Virus record (IMG/VR): IMGVR_UViG_3300020204_003072
Coordinates: 1-64,000 of that record
Source: a virus
Reading direction: 5' to 3' (one strand)
Length of the DNA stretch: 64,000 nucleotides
In this document: piece after piece, positions 23,938 to 31,712 of the stretch
How positions within the stretch are numbered: position 1 is the stretch's first letter
Layout: the number at the start of each line of letters is the position of its first letter
The notes under the pieces: model-generated
The model's database searches: none
The model's input: the letters and a program-made list of their open reading frames with translations, nothing else
Told to the model about the DNA's origin: nothing
Translations under genes and position numbers: made by a program

Positions 23938-24325
23938 TTAAATTTGTAATTCTATTTTTACCCTTTTCACCAATTGGAATTGGGTTTCCTTCTTCATCGA
24001 TTCTAACAAATCTAATATTTGTTTTAAGAACAACAGCTTGATTACCAGTATAAACATTGTGTGCTCTTGCTTCCATATATAATGTTAAAGAACTATTACC
24101 AAGTTTTGCTGGTTTACCATAAATTTTTATTAACTGACCTTCTTTTGCTGGTTTTTCAAAATTACATTTATCTATTGACACCGTAACAATTCTTGGTGTG
24201 TCACATAATTGCATTGCATATCCTGCAGCCGAAGCATCAATCCAAGCAAGAAGTTTACCACCAAACAAATTTCCGTGGAAACCTAAGTCAGATTTTTTTA
24301 TTGGGTGTGAATTTAATAACTCCAT
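23903..24325 (-). CDS. Acyl-CoA thioesterase, hotdog fold (YciA/BFIT type)
   Basis: The 140-residue protein reads L-G-F-H-G-N-L-F-G-G-K-L-L-A-W-I-D-A-S-A-A-G-Y near the N-terminus, then V-S-I-D-K-C-N-F-E-K-P, and L-Y-M-E-A-R-A-H-N-V. This is the pattern of cytosolic acyl-CoA hydrolases, where the G-G-x-x-L-x-W-x-D helix holds the active-site Asp. It would hydrolyse fatty acyl-CoA to free acid and CoA. Such a gene is unusual in a phage and suggests manipulation of host lipid metabolism. It precedes guaC in a two-gene minus-strand unit. Confidence 0.82.
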   Translation of the reverse strand: MELLNSHPIKKSDLGFHGNLFGGKLLAWIDASAAGYAMQLCDTPRIVTVSIDKCNFEKPAKEGQLIKIYGKPAKLGNSSLTLYMEARAHNVYTGNQAVVLKTNIRFVRIDEEGNPIPIGEKGKNRITNLIEENNENEKSI

Positions 24326-24392
24326 TTCTTTATTTTATTTTTTAAAAAAATAGATATATTTTAATTTATAGTCAAATAAAGTATTTATTATT

Positions 24393-24989
24393 ATGAAGTT
24401 CAGAAATTTAATTTTGGAAGATGGTAGAAGAAGGGATGTTATTCGAGTTGTTGTCAAAGATATTATAAAATTATTTAAAGAAGAAGATGAAGGTGAATTT
24501 CATTTACCAAATTATTATGATGAAGAAAATGATTACTATGAATTTCCAAATTTAGGAGAAGTTTTTCTTATTGAAGTTATTTTACAACAAAATGAAGACC
24601 TAGAAAGTTTCAAGGTTAATGCCGATTACTACCATAATGATGATATAATTGAAGTTACAATTGAATATAACCCAAATAATAAGACAAGAATAACTTATGA
24701 TTTGGTTGGTGAACTAAATGAAGTTATTGCACACGAAATTAGACATATTGAACAAAAAGTTAAGGGAACGTTTGATTTAGGTGGGGATGATGTTGAAGAT
24801 CCTTATGAATATTATACACAACCACACGAACTTGACGCTCAAGTTTTTGGTTTTAAAAGATTATCAAAAATAACAAAAACACCAATGGATGTTGTTGTTA
24901 AAAGATGGTTTAAAACACATAAAGATGTTCATAGGTTAACCGATGAACAAGCAACAGATGTTATAAGTAAAATATTAAATTATAAGTAA
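24393..24989 (+). CDS. Leader-bearing zincin-like metallopeptidase
   Basis: The 198-residue protein starts M-K-F-R-N-L-I-L-E-D, giving a short leader cut after residue 9. Residues 112-121 read I-A-H-E-I-R-H-I-E-Q, a HExxH zinc motif (His114, Glu115, His118). Downstream T-Q-P-H-E-L-D-A-Q (142-150) may supply the third ligand (Glu146). The N-terminal half is acidic. It is probably a small protease carried in the head or acting during assembly. The substrate is unknown. Confidence 0.78.
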   Translation: MKFRNLILEDGRRRDVIRVVVKDIIKLFKEEDEGEFHLPNYYDEENDYYEFPNLGEVFLIEVILQQNEDLESFKVNADYYHNDDIIEVTIEYNPNNKTRITYDLVGELNEVIAHEIRHIEQKVKGTFDLGGDDVEDPYEYYTQPHELDAQVFGFKRLSKITKTPMDVVVKRWFKTHKDVHRLTDEQATDVISKILNYK

Positions 24990-24994
24990 TTGTT

Positions 24995-25405
24995 ATGAAG
25001 GTACCACAAGAATATACAGCTAAAGTTGAAAAAATAAAAAATGTTATTTTATCAAGGTCTGGTTTAATATCGGAATATGGTCTTAACAATATTAAAATGG
25101 AAGTTGACGAATTTGATACTTTTGCTGATAATACTGTTTCTGAAATTGTATTTAGTCTTAGATTGAGTAATGTTGAATGTGATGAATGTGATCATCAACC
25201 GGAGTTAATTAGTGAAACAATTATAAACTTAAAATATAAAATAGAAAGTGCTGCCAATTTTTATATTTCACCAACATTAGAATTAAAAAGTAGTGGAGAT
25301 TCTCTTAGAGGTGTACTATTTTATGATTGTAAAATTTGGAGAAGTGAATTTGAATATCTTACATTTGGAATTTTCTATGATGTTGGTGAAGACTTTAAGA
25401 TTTAA
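24995..25405 (+). CDS. Phage protein, unknown (136 aa)
   Basis: The gene follows the zincin gene by five bases. The product is beta-rich and acidic with a C-D-E-C-D-H-Q-P segment that could bind a metal. No leader is apparent. It overlaps the 3' end of the convergent gene at 25395. It may be a partner of the upstream peptidase, from context only. Confidence 0.7.
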   Translation: MKVPQEYTAKVEKIKNVILSRSGLISEYGLNNIKMEVDEFDTFADNTVSEIVFSLRLSNVECDECDHQPELISETIINLKYKIESAANFYISPTLELKSSGDSLRGVLFYDCKIWRSEFEYLTFGIFYDVGEDFKI

Positions 25406-26012
25406 ATCTTTTTACAATTTCTAACATTAATCTTTTTGCAAAATTACCACCAAAACTAACAACTAAAAAAGCAAGACTTCGACCAACAATTTCTTTTGTA
25501 TCAACAGAACTTCCAGTTTGTGCAACTTCATATAACTCTGGTAATATTGGTATTAAAAAAGTATATGCAAGCATATTTGATATTTTAGCCGTAGGTACTG
25601 CCAAACTTTCAATAAAAGATAAAAAAACACTTTTTAATTTACCTGCAACATCCAAAGCACTATCAAATTCAAAAACCAATTCTTTTTCTTTTATTTTTTC
25701 TAATACTTTTCCTAACATTTCTTTATTTGAATGATAGTACGTTAATATTATTCCAGTTGAAATTAATGCTAATTCAGTTGATGATATTTCAGGAAATTTA
25801 CCTTCAATAAAATCTGATACTGGCATAACAAAACCAGCAATTGTTGCACCCCAAGTTGTTAAAAAATTTAAGTCAAGACCGATTTGGTTTTTTGTTTCTT
25901 TAACGACTTTTTTGAAAAAAGATTCTAACTCTTTCAATTTATCCACTATGTTTATTTGTCTTTCCTCAAGTAAAATTTTTTTATATTGAGACTCTGATAT
26001 TATTATCTTCAT
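25395..26012 (-). CDS. Leader-bearing membrane-type protein (type L1), minus strand
   Basis: The 205-residue protein begins M-K-I-I-I-S-E-S-Q-Y-K-K-I-L-L-E, with predicted cuts at residues 7 and 16. The mature part has several hydrophobic stretches (F-L-T-T-W-G-A-T-I-A-G-F-V-M-P-V, L-A-L-I-S-T-G-I-I-L-T-Y-Y, S-N-M-L-A-Y-T-F-L-I-P-I-L-P) and a basic end. Proteins with this L-T-T-W-G-x-x-I-x-G-F-x-x-P-V start are familiar from marine T4-like phages without assigned function. A membrane-inserting cargo is possible. Confidence 0.78.
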   Translation of the reverse strand: MKIIISESQYKKILLEERQINIVDKLKELESFFKKVVKETKNQIGLDLNFLTTWGATIAGFVMPVSDFIEGKFPEISSTELALISTGIILTYYHSNKEMLGKVLEKIKEKELVFEFDSALDVAGKLKSVFLSFIESLAVPTAKISNMLAYTFLIPILPELYEVAQTGSSVDTKEIVGRSLAFLVVSFGGNFAKRLMLEIVKRFKS

Positions 26013-26045
26013 AACAAATAAATATTTCGCTATATTTATATTTGT

Positions 26046-26360
26046 ATGGCAAGTAGAATTAAATATTTAAAAAATGCACCACTTGAAGTCGGAGATGAAG
26101 TTGTGTGTGTGATAATGGATGATAATTTTTCACCCGTTAAGTCTGGAACTCCAGGAGTTGTTAAGTCTGTGAGTAATGTACAAGGAAGTAATGTATATTA
26201 TGTAAATTGGGCTAGTGGGTCCAAACTTGCATTACTTCAAGGTGTTGATCAATGGAGAAAAGTTGTTAGTGAAGACGATGAAGAAGAAGACAGACAATTA
26301 AGTGAAGGTTTTATGTTTTTTACCACAAAAAGAGCATTAATAAAAGAAATAAAAAAATAA
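26046..26360 (+). CDS. Small SH3-like barrel protein (DUF4314-like)
   Basis: The 104-residue protein contains G-D-E-V-V-C-V-I-M-D-D-N-F-S-P-V-K-S-G-T-P-G-V-V, then N-W-A-S-G-S-K-L-A-L-L-Q-G-V-D. This fits the small DUF4314 barrel found in phage and plasmid proteins. The C-terminus F-F-T-T-K-R-A-L-I-K-E-I-K-K ends in an I-K-E-like segment. A TATATTTG sequence before the start could be its promoter. The biochemical role is unknown. Confidence 0.7.
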   Translation: MASRIKYLKNAPLEVGDEVVCVIMDDNFSPVKSGTPGVVKSVSNVQGSNVYYVNWASGSKLALLQGVDQWRKVVSEDDEEEDRQLSEGFMFFTTKRALIKEIKK

Positions 26361-26363
26361 ATT

Positions 26364-26990
26364 ATGGCACAATACTTTTTCAAAATGTCACAAGCTGAAA
26401 AAAATGACATTTTAGATAAACATAAAACAATTTATGATGGTTATGTAACACAATATGGTCAACAACCAAATATACAACCATTATATGTACAAGACTTTGC
26501 AAACGATAAAGGTGGTCTTACCGTATCAAATAAAGGTGTAGTAAAACCATACACAAATATGAATATCAATGAAGATATTGATAGAAGAGATAGAATTGGT
26601 GATGGTCCACACGATTTACAAAATGGTACAGTTGATTTAAGAGGTGTTCCAGATATGTCAGATGTTGATAGAGAATATTTTCACGATTTATACCCATCTC
26701 CAAATGAAGATGAAACAGAATATGTTTCACTTGGAATGAAAAATGATGATGAAGAATGTACACATTGTGATGGAAATTCATTAGATATTGTTATTGATTT
26801 TGATGAATTGGGTGAAGACTTTGAATACGATATTGATAGGGATTTTTCTGAAGATTTAGCCGGGCCAATGAATTATGAAGTTACCGGAGATAGTTTTAGA
26901 GATGAAGTTGATCATGAAGAAATTCCTAACTTTATGGAAAAACTAAACGAATCACTTGATATGTTTAGAAGATTTAAAAAATATAATTAA
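26364..26990 (+). CDS. Phage protein with L3-like start, acidic tail
   Basis: The 208-residue protein begins Y-F-F-K-M-S-Q-A-E-K-N-D-I-L-D-K-H, an L3-like motif. A further segment P-Y-T-N-M-N-I-N-E-D around residue 70 has an I-N-E end where processing could occur. The section P-L-Y-V-Q-D-F-A-N-D-K-G-G-L-T-V is familiar from T4-like marine phages. The C-terminal half is very acidic. It may be a head core or cargo protein; this is an inference. Confidence 0.72.
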   Translation: MAQYFFKMSQAEKNDILDKHKTIYDGYVTQYGQQPNIQPLYVQDFANDKGGLTVSNKGVVKPYTNMNINEDIDRRDRIGDGPHDLQNGTVDLRGVPDMSDVDREYFHDLYPSPNEDETEYVSLGMKNDDEECTHCDGNSLDIVIDFDELGEDFEYDIDRDFSEDLAGPMNYEVTGDSFRDEVDHEEIPNFMEKLNESLDMFRRFKKYN

Positions 26991-26991
26991 A

Positions 26992-27294
26992 ATGGAAATA
27001 CAAGAAATTGTTTCTTACTACTTATACGAAGACACAAAAAGAGTTGAAGTTTCTTTTAGACTTACAACCGATTCTGAAGATGAAATAAGAAATGATGTTA
27101 TTAACTTGGATGATTCAAAAGAGTTTGGATATAATCTAATCCAGGAAAGTACAGATTTTTTTAATTTTGATGATGATGAATTGGATGAAGATGATTCAGA
27201 TTTTCAAACAATAGATGAAGATTTATTACTTTCTTTTTTAAATGAATATTACATTGTACATTCGGACAAATTACCTAAAGTTGAAATAATATAA
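26992..27294 (+). CDS. Small acidic protein, unknown (100 aa)
   Basis: The start is placed at 26992, one base after the previous stop. The protein is acidic with an F-D-D-D-E-L-D-E-D-D-S-D-F run. It ends right before a hairpin terminator. No leader or domain is recognised. Confidence 0.7.
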   Translation: MEIQEIVSYYLYEDTKRVEVSFRLTTDSEDEIRNDVINLDDSKEFGYNLIQESTDFFNFDDDELDEDDSDFQTIDEDLLLSFLNEYYIVHSDKLPKVEII

Positions 27295-27295
27295 A

Positions 27296-27320
27296 AAAGT
27301 CCGTATTTTCTTACGGACCT
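27296..27320. terminator. Terminator between convergent genes
   Basis: GTCCGTA pairs with TACGGAC over a short loop, with an A-run on the left that becomes a T-run for the minus strand. It mainly serves the lipoprotein gene at 27311. Confidence 0.7.
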
Positions 27321-27814
27321 ACTCTTGTCAAAAAGAGTGTGATAGATTCATTTGGTCCAGATGAACCGTAAGCCCACTGTCCTGTTGAACGTAATACTAA
27401 TGTTTCAGCACCATCTTCAATAATATTAAAAACCTTTCTTGTTCCTTCAAATTCTATAATTAAGTTACCCAAAGCTGTATTTGTTTCACCAACAACATTA
27501 TAAAAGTAAGCTTTATTCCAAACTGTTGAACCATCTGGTTGTGGACTTGGTGAAAATCTAATTTGTACATAATCCATATGTAATTTAAAAAAACCAACTG
27601 GTATTGAATCAAAAGGTGATACATCGTTTGGATTCACGTATAAATCACCTGGATAGAAAACCATTGATTGTGGTGATGGACTATTATCAGTTTGTTCATA
27701 TGTTATTTTATCAACACGATATTCACCACTTAAAGATAAAAGTTTTGGTTGTGTATATTTAACACAAGAACTTAATGAAATTAAAAGAATAAAAAGTTTA
27801 AAAATGGTTTTCAT
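27311..27814 (-). CDS. Phage-encoded lipoprotein
   Basis: The 167-residue protein has a lipoprotein signal (M-K-T-I-F-K-L-F-I-L-L-I-S-L-S-S-C) with Cys17 as the lipidation site. The mature domain is beta-rich (S-G-E-Y-R-V-D-K-I-T-Y, V-L-R-S-T-G-Q-W-A-Y-G). It should sit in the outer or inner membrane of the infected cell. Phage lipoproteins often block receptors or DNA entry of competing phages, which is a reasonable guess here. It stands alone on the minus strand. Confidence 0.8.
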   Translation of the reverse strand: MKTIFKLFILLISLSSCVKYTQPKLLSLSGEYRVDKITYEQTDNSPSPQSMVFYPGDLYVNPNDVSPFDSIPVGFFKLHMDYVQIRFSPSPQPDGSTVWNKAYFYNVVGETNTALGNLIIEFEGTRKVFNIIEDGAETLVLRSTGQWAYGSSGPNESITLFLTRVGP

Positions 27815-27886
27815 ATTGTATTATTTATATAACTACAAAATTAATACTTTTTTTTAAATATACAACTATTTATAAAGAAATATTTT

Positions 27887-28132
27887 ATGCAACTTGAAGA
27901 ATTAATTGGTTTAATGGAAAAATATACCTTTAATAATGATTTTGATGGTGAATTAGGCGAACAAGACGCACCTGCCGCTGGAGGTGGTGGTGCAACAGCT
28001 GGAGCTGCATACCCAACTGTCACAAAATGGGAAACCGGTTTAACAAGAAGTGTTGCAAACACAATTGATGATAAAGTTACTTGGTCGTCATTATATAAAA
28101 TTACAAGAGGAAAAGCAAATACATTATTATGA
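27887..28132 (+). CDS. Small Gly/Ala-linker protein with RGKAN end
   Basis: The 81-residue protein has a short acidic start (Q-L-E-E-L-I-G-L-M-E-K-Y), a Gly/Ala linker (A-P-A-A-G-G-G-G-A-T-A-G-A-A) and a C-terminal part W-E-T-G-L-T-R-S-V-A-N-T and K-I-T-R-G-K-A-N-T-L-L. Two x-R-x-x-A-N units in tandem suggest a small repeated binding element. It overlaps the next gene by ATGA. Confidence 0.7.
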   Translation: MQLEELIGLMEKYTFNNDFDGELGEQDAPAAGGGGATAGAAYPTVTKWETGLTRSVANTIDDKVTWSSLYKITRGKANTLL

Positions 28133-29148
28133 ATAACAAGAGCCTTTTATTGGAAAGAATTTTATTGAATATGATATATGATTCTAAAAAAACTTTGTCT
28201 GAAAATAAAATCATTCTTAATGAAAGTAAACCAAAAATAATAACATTTTATGGTCCTAAATCCCATAACCCAAATAAAAAAGTTCAATATATAATATATG
28301 GTACAATTATGAGTAATGTGTCTGCAAATTTAGAGAAGTTTGGATATAAACTAAGTAGTTCGAGTTGGGAATATACAGAAGGTTATAAACTTTCGAAATT
28401 TAAAACTGAAAATTCCATAGCAGATTGTTGCCTCGAAAGATACCCATGGTTGGGTCATAAAGATTACAAAAGCTACAGAAAAAAAAAGTGTGAGGAATTC
28501 GGAGGTAGTTTTCACTGGGACGAAGATAGATGTTCAAAAAATATGGGTGAGTGTAAGAAGTGGGATGATGAATGTGAAAAAAATTACCACACAAATTTGG
28601 AAATTTTAGAGAAAGAACGAGCCAGTCATTGTAAAGGAAAAATACAGGATAATCCACTAATAATGAACTTGCCATTTCAAATTGATTTACAAGGTTATCC
28701 AATAAAATATTACTACGTAGAAGGTTTTATTGAACCTTTCAAAACAGAGAACTACAATGGTACATATCAAATTTATATGGAATTGGAAGGTAATGATTGT
28801 ACATTTGGCGACTTTACTTACTACCCTGTTGTGGATGGAAAGATTTGGAGGGGGCACGTTAGCCTACCCCCTTATGAAATACCACCAAAAAAACCAGAAC
28901 CAGTTATAAAAAAGGTGGATAGAGTTGTTGATTCTGGAAAAACATTGGAAGAAAAAAAACAATGGTGTAAATTAAAGGGTAATGTTTGGGATGAAGTACT
29001 TGGTGTGTGTACCAATGCTAAAGTTAGTTTAAAAGCTAAACAATCAAGCGGTTCAAAAAGTAAAAGTGTTGGAATAATCAAAAACAATATTAATAGTGAA
29101 TTTAAAGCAAAAGAAATAACATTTCAGTTAAGTGGAGGAGGATTATAA
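28129..29148 (+). CDS. Leader-bearing protein with shared C-terminal tag (type L5)
   Basis: The 339-residue protein begins N-N-K-S-L-L-L-E-R-I-L-L-N-M and ends its leader with I-I-L-N-E (residue 32). The next protein carries nearly the same leader. The mature part has several Cys (A-D-C-C-L-E-R, K-K-C-E-E-F, C-S-K-N-M-G-E-C-K-K-W). Its last eleven residues E-I-T-F-Q-L-S-G-G-G-L are identical to those of the next protein. Everything in between is unrelated, so both ends look like functional tags. Confidence 0.82.
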   Translation: MNNKSLLLERILLNMIYDSKKTLSENKIILNESKPKIITFYGPKSHNPNKKVQYIIYGTIMSNVSANLEKFGYKLSSSSWEYTEGYKLSKFKTENSIADCCLERYPWLGHKDYKSYRKKKCEEFGGSFHWDEDRCSKNMGECKKWDDECEKNYHTNLEILEKERASHCKGKIQDNPLIMNLPFQIDLQGYPIKYYYVEGFIEPFKTENYNGTYQIYMELEGNDCTFGDFTYYPVVDGKIWRGHVSLPPYEIPPKKPEPVIKKVDRVVDSGKTLEEKKQWCKLKGNVWDEVLGVCTNAKVSLKAKQSSGSKSKSVGIIKNNINSEFKAKEITFQLSGGGL

Positions 29149-29149
29149 T

Positions 29150-30097
29150 ATGAATAACAAGAGCCTTTTATTAGAAAAAATTTTATTGAATATGAAATAT
29201 GATTCTAAAAAAACTTCGTCTGAAAATAGAAAAATTATTTTGGAACAAGATCGAGACGGTGATGGTGTTCTTGACAAAAATGATTATTGTCCAGATGTTC
29301 CTGGTAAAAAAGAACTTAATGGTTGTCAACCACTTACAAAAACATTTGATATAAAAGGATCACCATTATACTTTTATGGCGAAGTTAAACAAACATTTGG
29401 TGATGCCTTAACAAAGGTTTTTTTAAATGAAAACGACCCCAATGCAACTGTAAAATATTATTATGGTTCCCATAGTAGGACATTAGGTCATATCCTATAT
29501 GGCATGTGTCGTGCGTCGTTATCGAAGTACGCAAGGTCAAACGAAAACACATATTTCCAAAATGAAGAAATAACAAATTGTATTTCAGATAGTAAAAAAA
29601 ATTTAAGTTCTTTAAATAAAGCAGCCCCATTTTTAGTTTCACAAGGACCAAAAAATTTATTTTATTTAAGTTTCTATTGCGGTTACTGGGGACCAGAACG
29701 ACAAGGTTGGGGGCGTGATGGGTGGCAAACAATTTATGAAGACGGTTGTAATACAAATAATATTATTGGAGAACGTGGATATATTAACTATTCAACAGAT
29801 AAGTGGTTACCTGTTAGAACATATATAAAACAACAACAACCAAAAAAACAAACACCAAAACCAAAAGAAAAAGTATTAAATCTGGATTTGAAGGACTTTG
29901 AAATTATCGGAACAAAGGGGTCTACAAATAAACCAATTGATGCAAAAACAACAGAAAATCAAGTTACAGATTTAGGTGTTGATAACGGTGAAAAAAGTAA
30001 CTTTAATAGGTCTAACATCTTACCAACCCCAAACACTACTGATGCTGAATCTAAATCACAAGAAATAACATTTCAGTTAAGTGGAGGAGGGTTATAA
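29150..30097 (+). CDS. Leader-bearing protein with TSP3-like calcium repeat and shared C-terminal tag
   Basis: The start at 29150 follows GGAGGAGG by eight bases, a rare strong ribosome-binding sequence here. After the L5 leader (N-N-K-S-L-L-L-E-K-I-L, ending K-I-I-L-E at about residue 31) comes D-R-D-G-D-G-V-L-D-K-N-D-Y-C-P-D-V-P-G, a thrombospondin type 3-like calcium-binding repeat as found next to OmpA domains. A domain of about 150 residues and a Lys/Pro linker follow. The end is E-I-T-F-Q-L-S-G-G-G-L, identical to its neighbour. Function is unknown. Confidence 0.8.
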   Translation: MNNKSLLLEKILLNMKYDSKKTSSENRKIILEQDRDGDGVLDKNDYCPDVPGKKELNGCQPLTKTFDIKGSPLYFYGEVKQTFGDALTKVFLNENDPNATVKYYYGSHSRTLGHILYGMCRASLSKYARSNENTYFQNEEITNCISDSKKNLSSLNKAAPFLVSQGPKNLFYLSFYCGYWGPERQGWGRDGWQTIYEDGCNTNNIIGERGYINYSTDKWLPVRTYIKQQQPKKQTPKPKEKVLNLDLKDFEIIGTKGSTNKPIDAKTTENQVTDLGVDNGEKSNFNRSNILPTPNTTDAESKSQEITFQLSGGGL

Positions 30098-30113
30098 TAA
30101 ATATTTATAAAAA

Positions 30114-31703
30114 ATGAATAAAAAATTAATTTCAGAAGAAATCCTAAGAATCCGTGAAATGATGGGTTTTAGTAGTTATAACAAAAGATTTCTGACAGAA
30201 GGTGTAGGAAAGTTGTTAGCAGATGAGTCAATGCCTGGTGGTATTGTGGATGATTTGGCATCAATGGGTAAAACAGTTGATGATATATTTTCATACTCAA
30301 CAAAACTTGCAAATGACTTCCCAACAAAAACATTTGATTCAATTATTGATAGAGTTGCAAAAGAAAACACTATTGATAGTGCTTCTGTTACCAATGAAAT
30401 GATGAGAAAATTCATAGCAACACAACCAGGGCTTATGGATGAAATTATGACTGTTGCAGCAAAAATTGCAGATGAAAGTACAACATTAAAAATTAGTGAC
30501 GTTTCTTTTCAAGATGTTTTTACAAAAGCAGGTTTAGAAGAATTTCCAGAAAATTTAAAAAATACTTTAGCAACAAAAATAACTGATATAAATAAAGATA
30601 CGACAAAAAAAATTTTAGACCAATTTGAAAAATTACTTGATGGAAATATAAAAATAAAAAATACACCAGAAGCAAAAGAATTATCAAATAAAATAAGAAA
30701 TAAAAGAGCCGAAATTCTTGATTATGAAGATTATAAAACTAAGAAAAGCTCAAATGTTGACGTTGCAAAAAATGTTACAGAAAAAGAAGATGGTTTTGGT
30801 GAAGGTGATTTCCAAGACTTCAAAAAAAATTGGACAAGAGAAGATGTTGGTGGTGTTACTGACCCAAATCAATACTCTGTAGTTAAAAATAGTGCTGAAG
30901 AAACATTCAAAAATTTACCAGAAACATTTAACCCTTCAGAAATAAAAAGGGGTAGAGTAAATTCATATAAATTTATACAAAACGACGAAAGTACAAATTT
31001 CCAAGATGTTTTAAGATCTAGAACACAGATGGAAGTTACGTTACCAAACGGTAAAAAAACATTAATGTATTCTTCATCTGGCTCAAATGTTGGAACAACA
31101 GGAAAAGAAGCTGGAGAATGGTTTTGGATTCCTGGTTTTGCAAGAAGTGGTTGGTATATAAAAACAACCGAAAGTGTTGCATACACTAAAGGTGGTAATC
31201 AATATATGACAGACTTTGCAAAATATTTAGAAAATAATGGATATAATGGTTTATCTAAAGAAGGTACCACACCAAGTTCAGTTTCTAAAATAGCTTCAAA
31301 TGTAACACCAACATCAACAAATAGATTACAATCAATAGTTGGTGATACAAGTAAAATAAATTGGTCAGTTATTAATAATGCTAAAAATGTAGAAGATTAT
31401 AATAAATTTATTGATGACGCAATAGCAACAAATAATTATATGAAAATATCAAGAGCTGGTTTTGAAGAATATGGAATTCCTAATTTTAGAAAACATTTAA
31501 TGGATTTAGATTTAAAAGCCGGCGATAACTCAATTGCTAGACAAAATGGTTCACAAAATGAATTATATAAAATGAATAGAGAAATTTTTGATTTATATCA
31601 AGCCGAAGGTGGAACATCTGATACTTTTATGGATTGGTTAACAAAATTACCAGAAGATCAACTGGAAGATATATATAACTATATAAACTCAAAAAAACAA
31701 TAA
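30114..31703 (+). CDS. Leader-bearing large protein, paralog of 33966 (type L4)
   Basis: The 529-residue protein begins with I-S-E-E-I-L-R-I-R-E-M-M-G-F-S-S-Y-N-K and K-R-F-L-T-E (cut after 29). The next ~180 residues parallel the protein at 33966, including M-P-G-G-I-V-D-D-L-A and F-S-Y-S-T-K-L-A-N-D-F-P-T. The C-terminal half differs and has W-F-W-I-P-G-F-A-R-S-G-W-Y-I. The shared part is helical and may be a coiled assembly domain. Function is unknown. Confidence 0.8.
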   Translation: MNKKLISEEILRIREMMGFSSYNKRFLTEGVGKLLADESMPGGIVDDLASMGKTVDDIFSYSTKLANDFPTKTFDSIIDRVAKENTIDSASVTNEMMRKFIATQPGLMDEIMTVAAKIADESTTLKISDVSFQDVFTKAGLEEFPENLKNTLATKITDINKDTTKKILDQFEKLLDGNIKIKNTPEAKELSNKIRNKRAEILDYEDYKTKKSSNVDVAKNVTEKEDGFGEGDFQDFKKNWTREDVGGVTDPNQYSVVKNSAEETFKNLPETFNPSEIKRGRVNSYKFIQNDESTNFQDVLRSRTQMEVTLPNGKKTLMYSSSGSNVGTTGKEAGEWFWIPGFARSGWYIKTTESVAYTKGGNQYMTDFAKYLENNGYNGLSKEGTTPSSVSKIASNVTPTSTNRLQSIVGDTSKINWSVINNAKNVEDYNKFIDDAIATNNYMKISRAGFEEYGIPNFRKHLMDLDLKAGDNSIARQNGSQNELYKMNREIFDLYQAEGGTSDTFMDWLTKLPEDQLEDIYNYINSKKQ

Positions 31704-31712
31704 TTTTATCAT

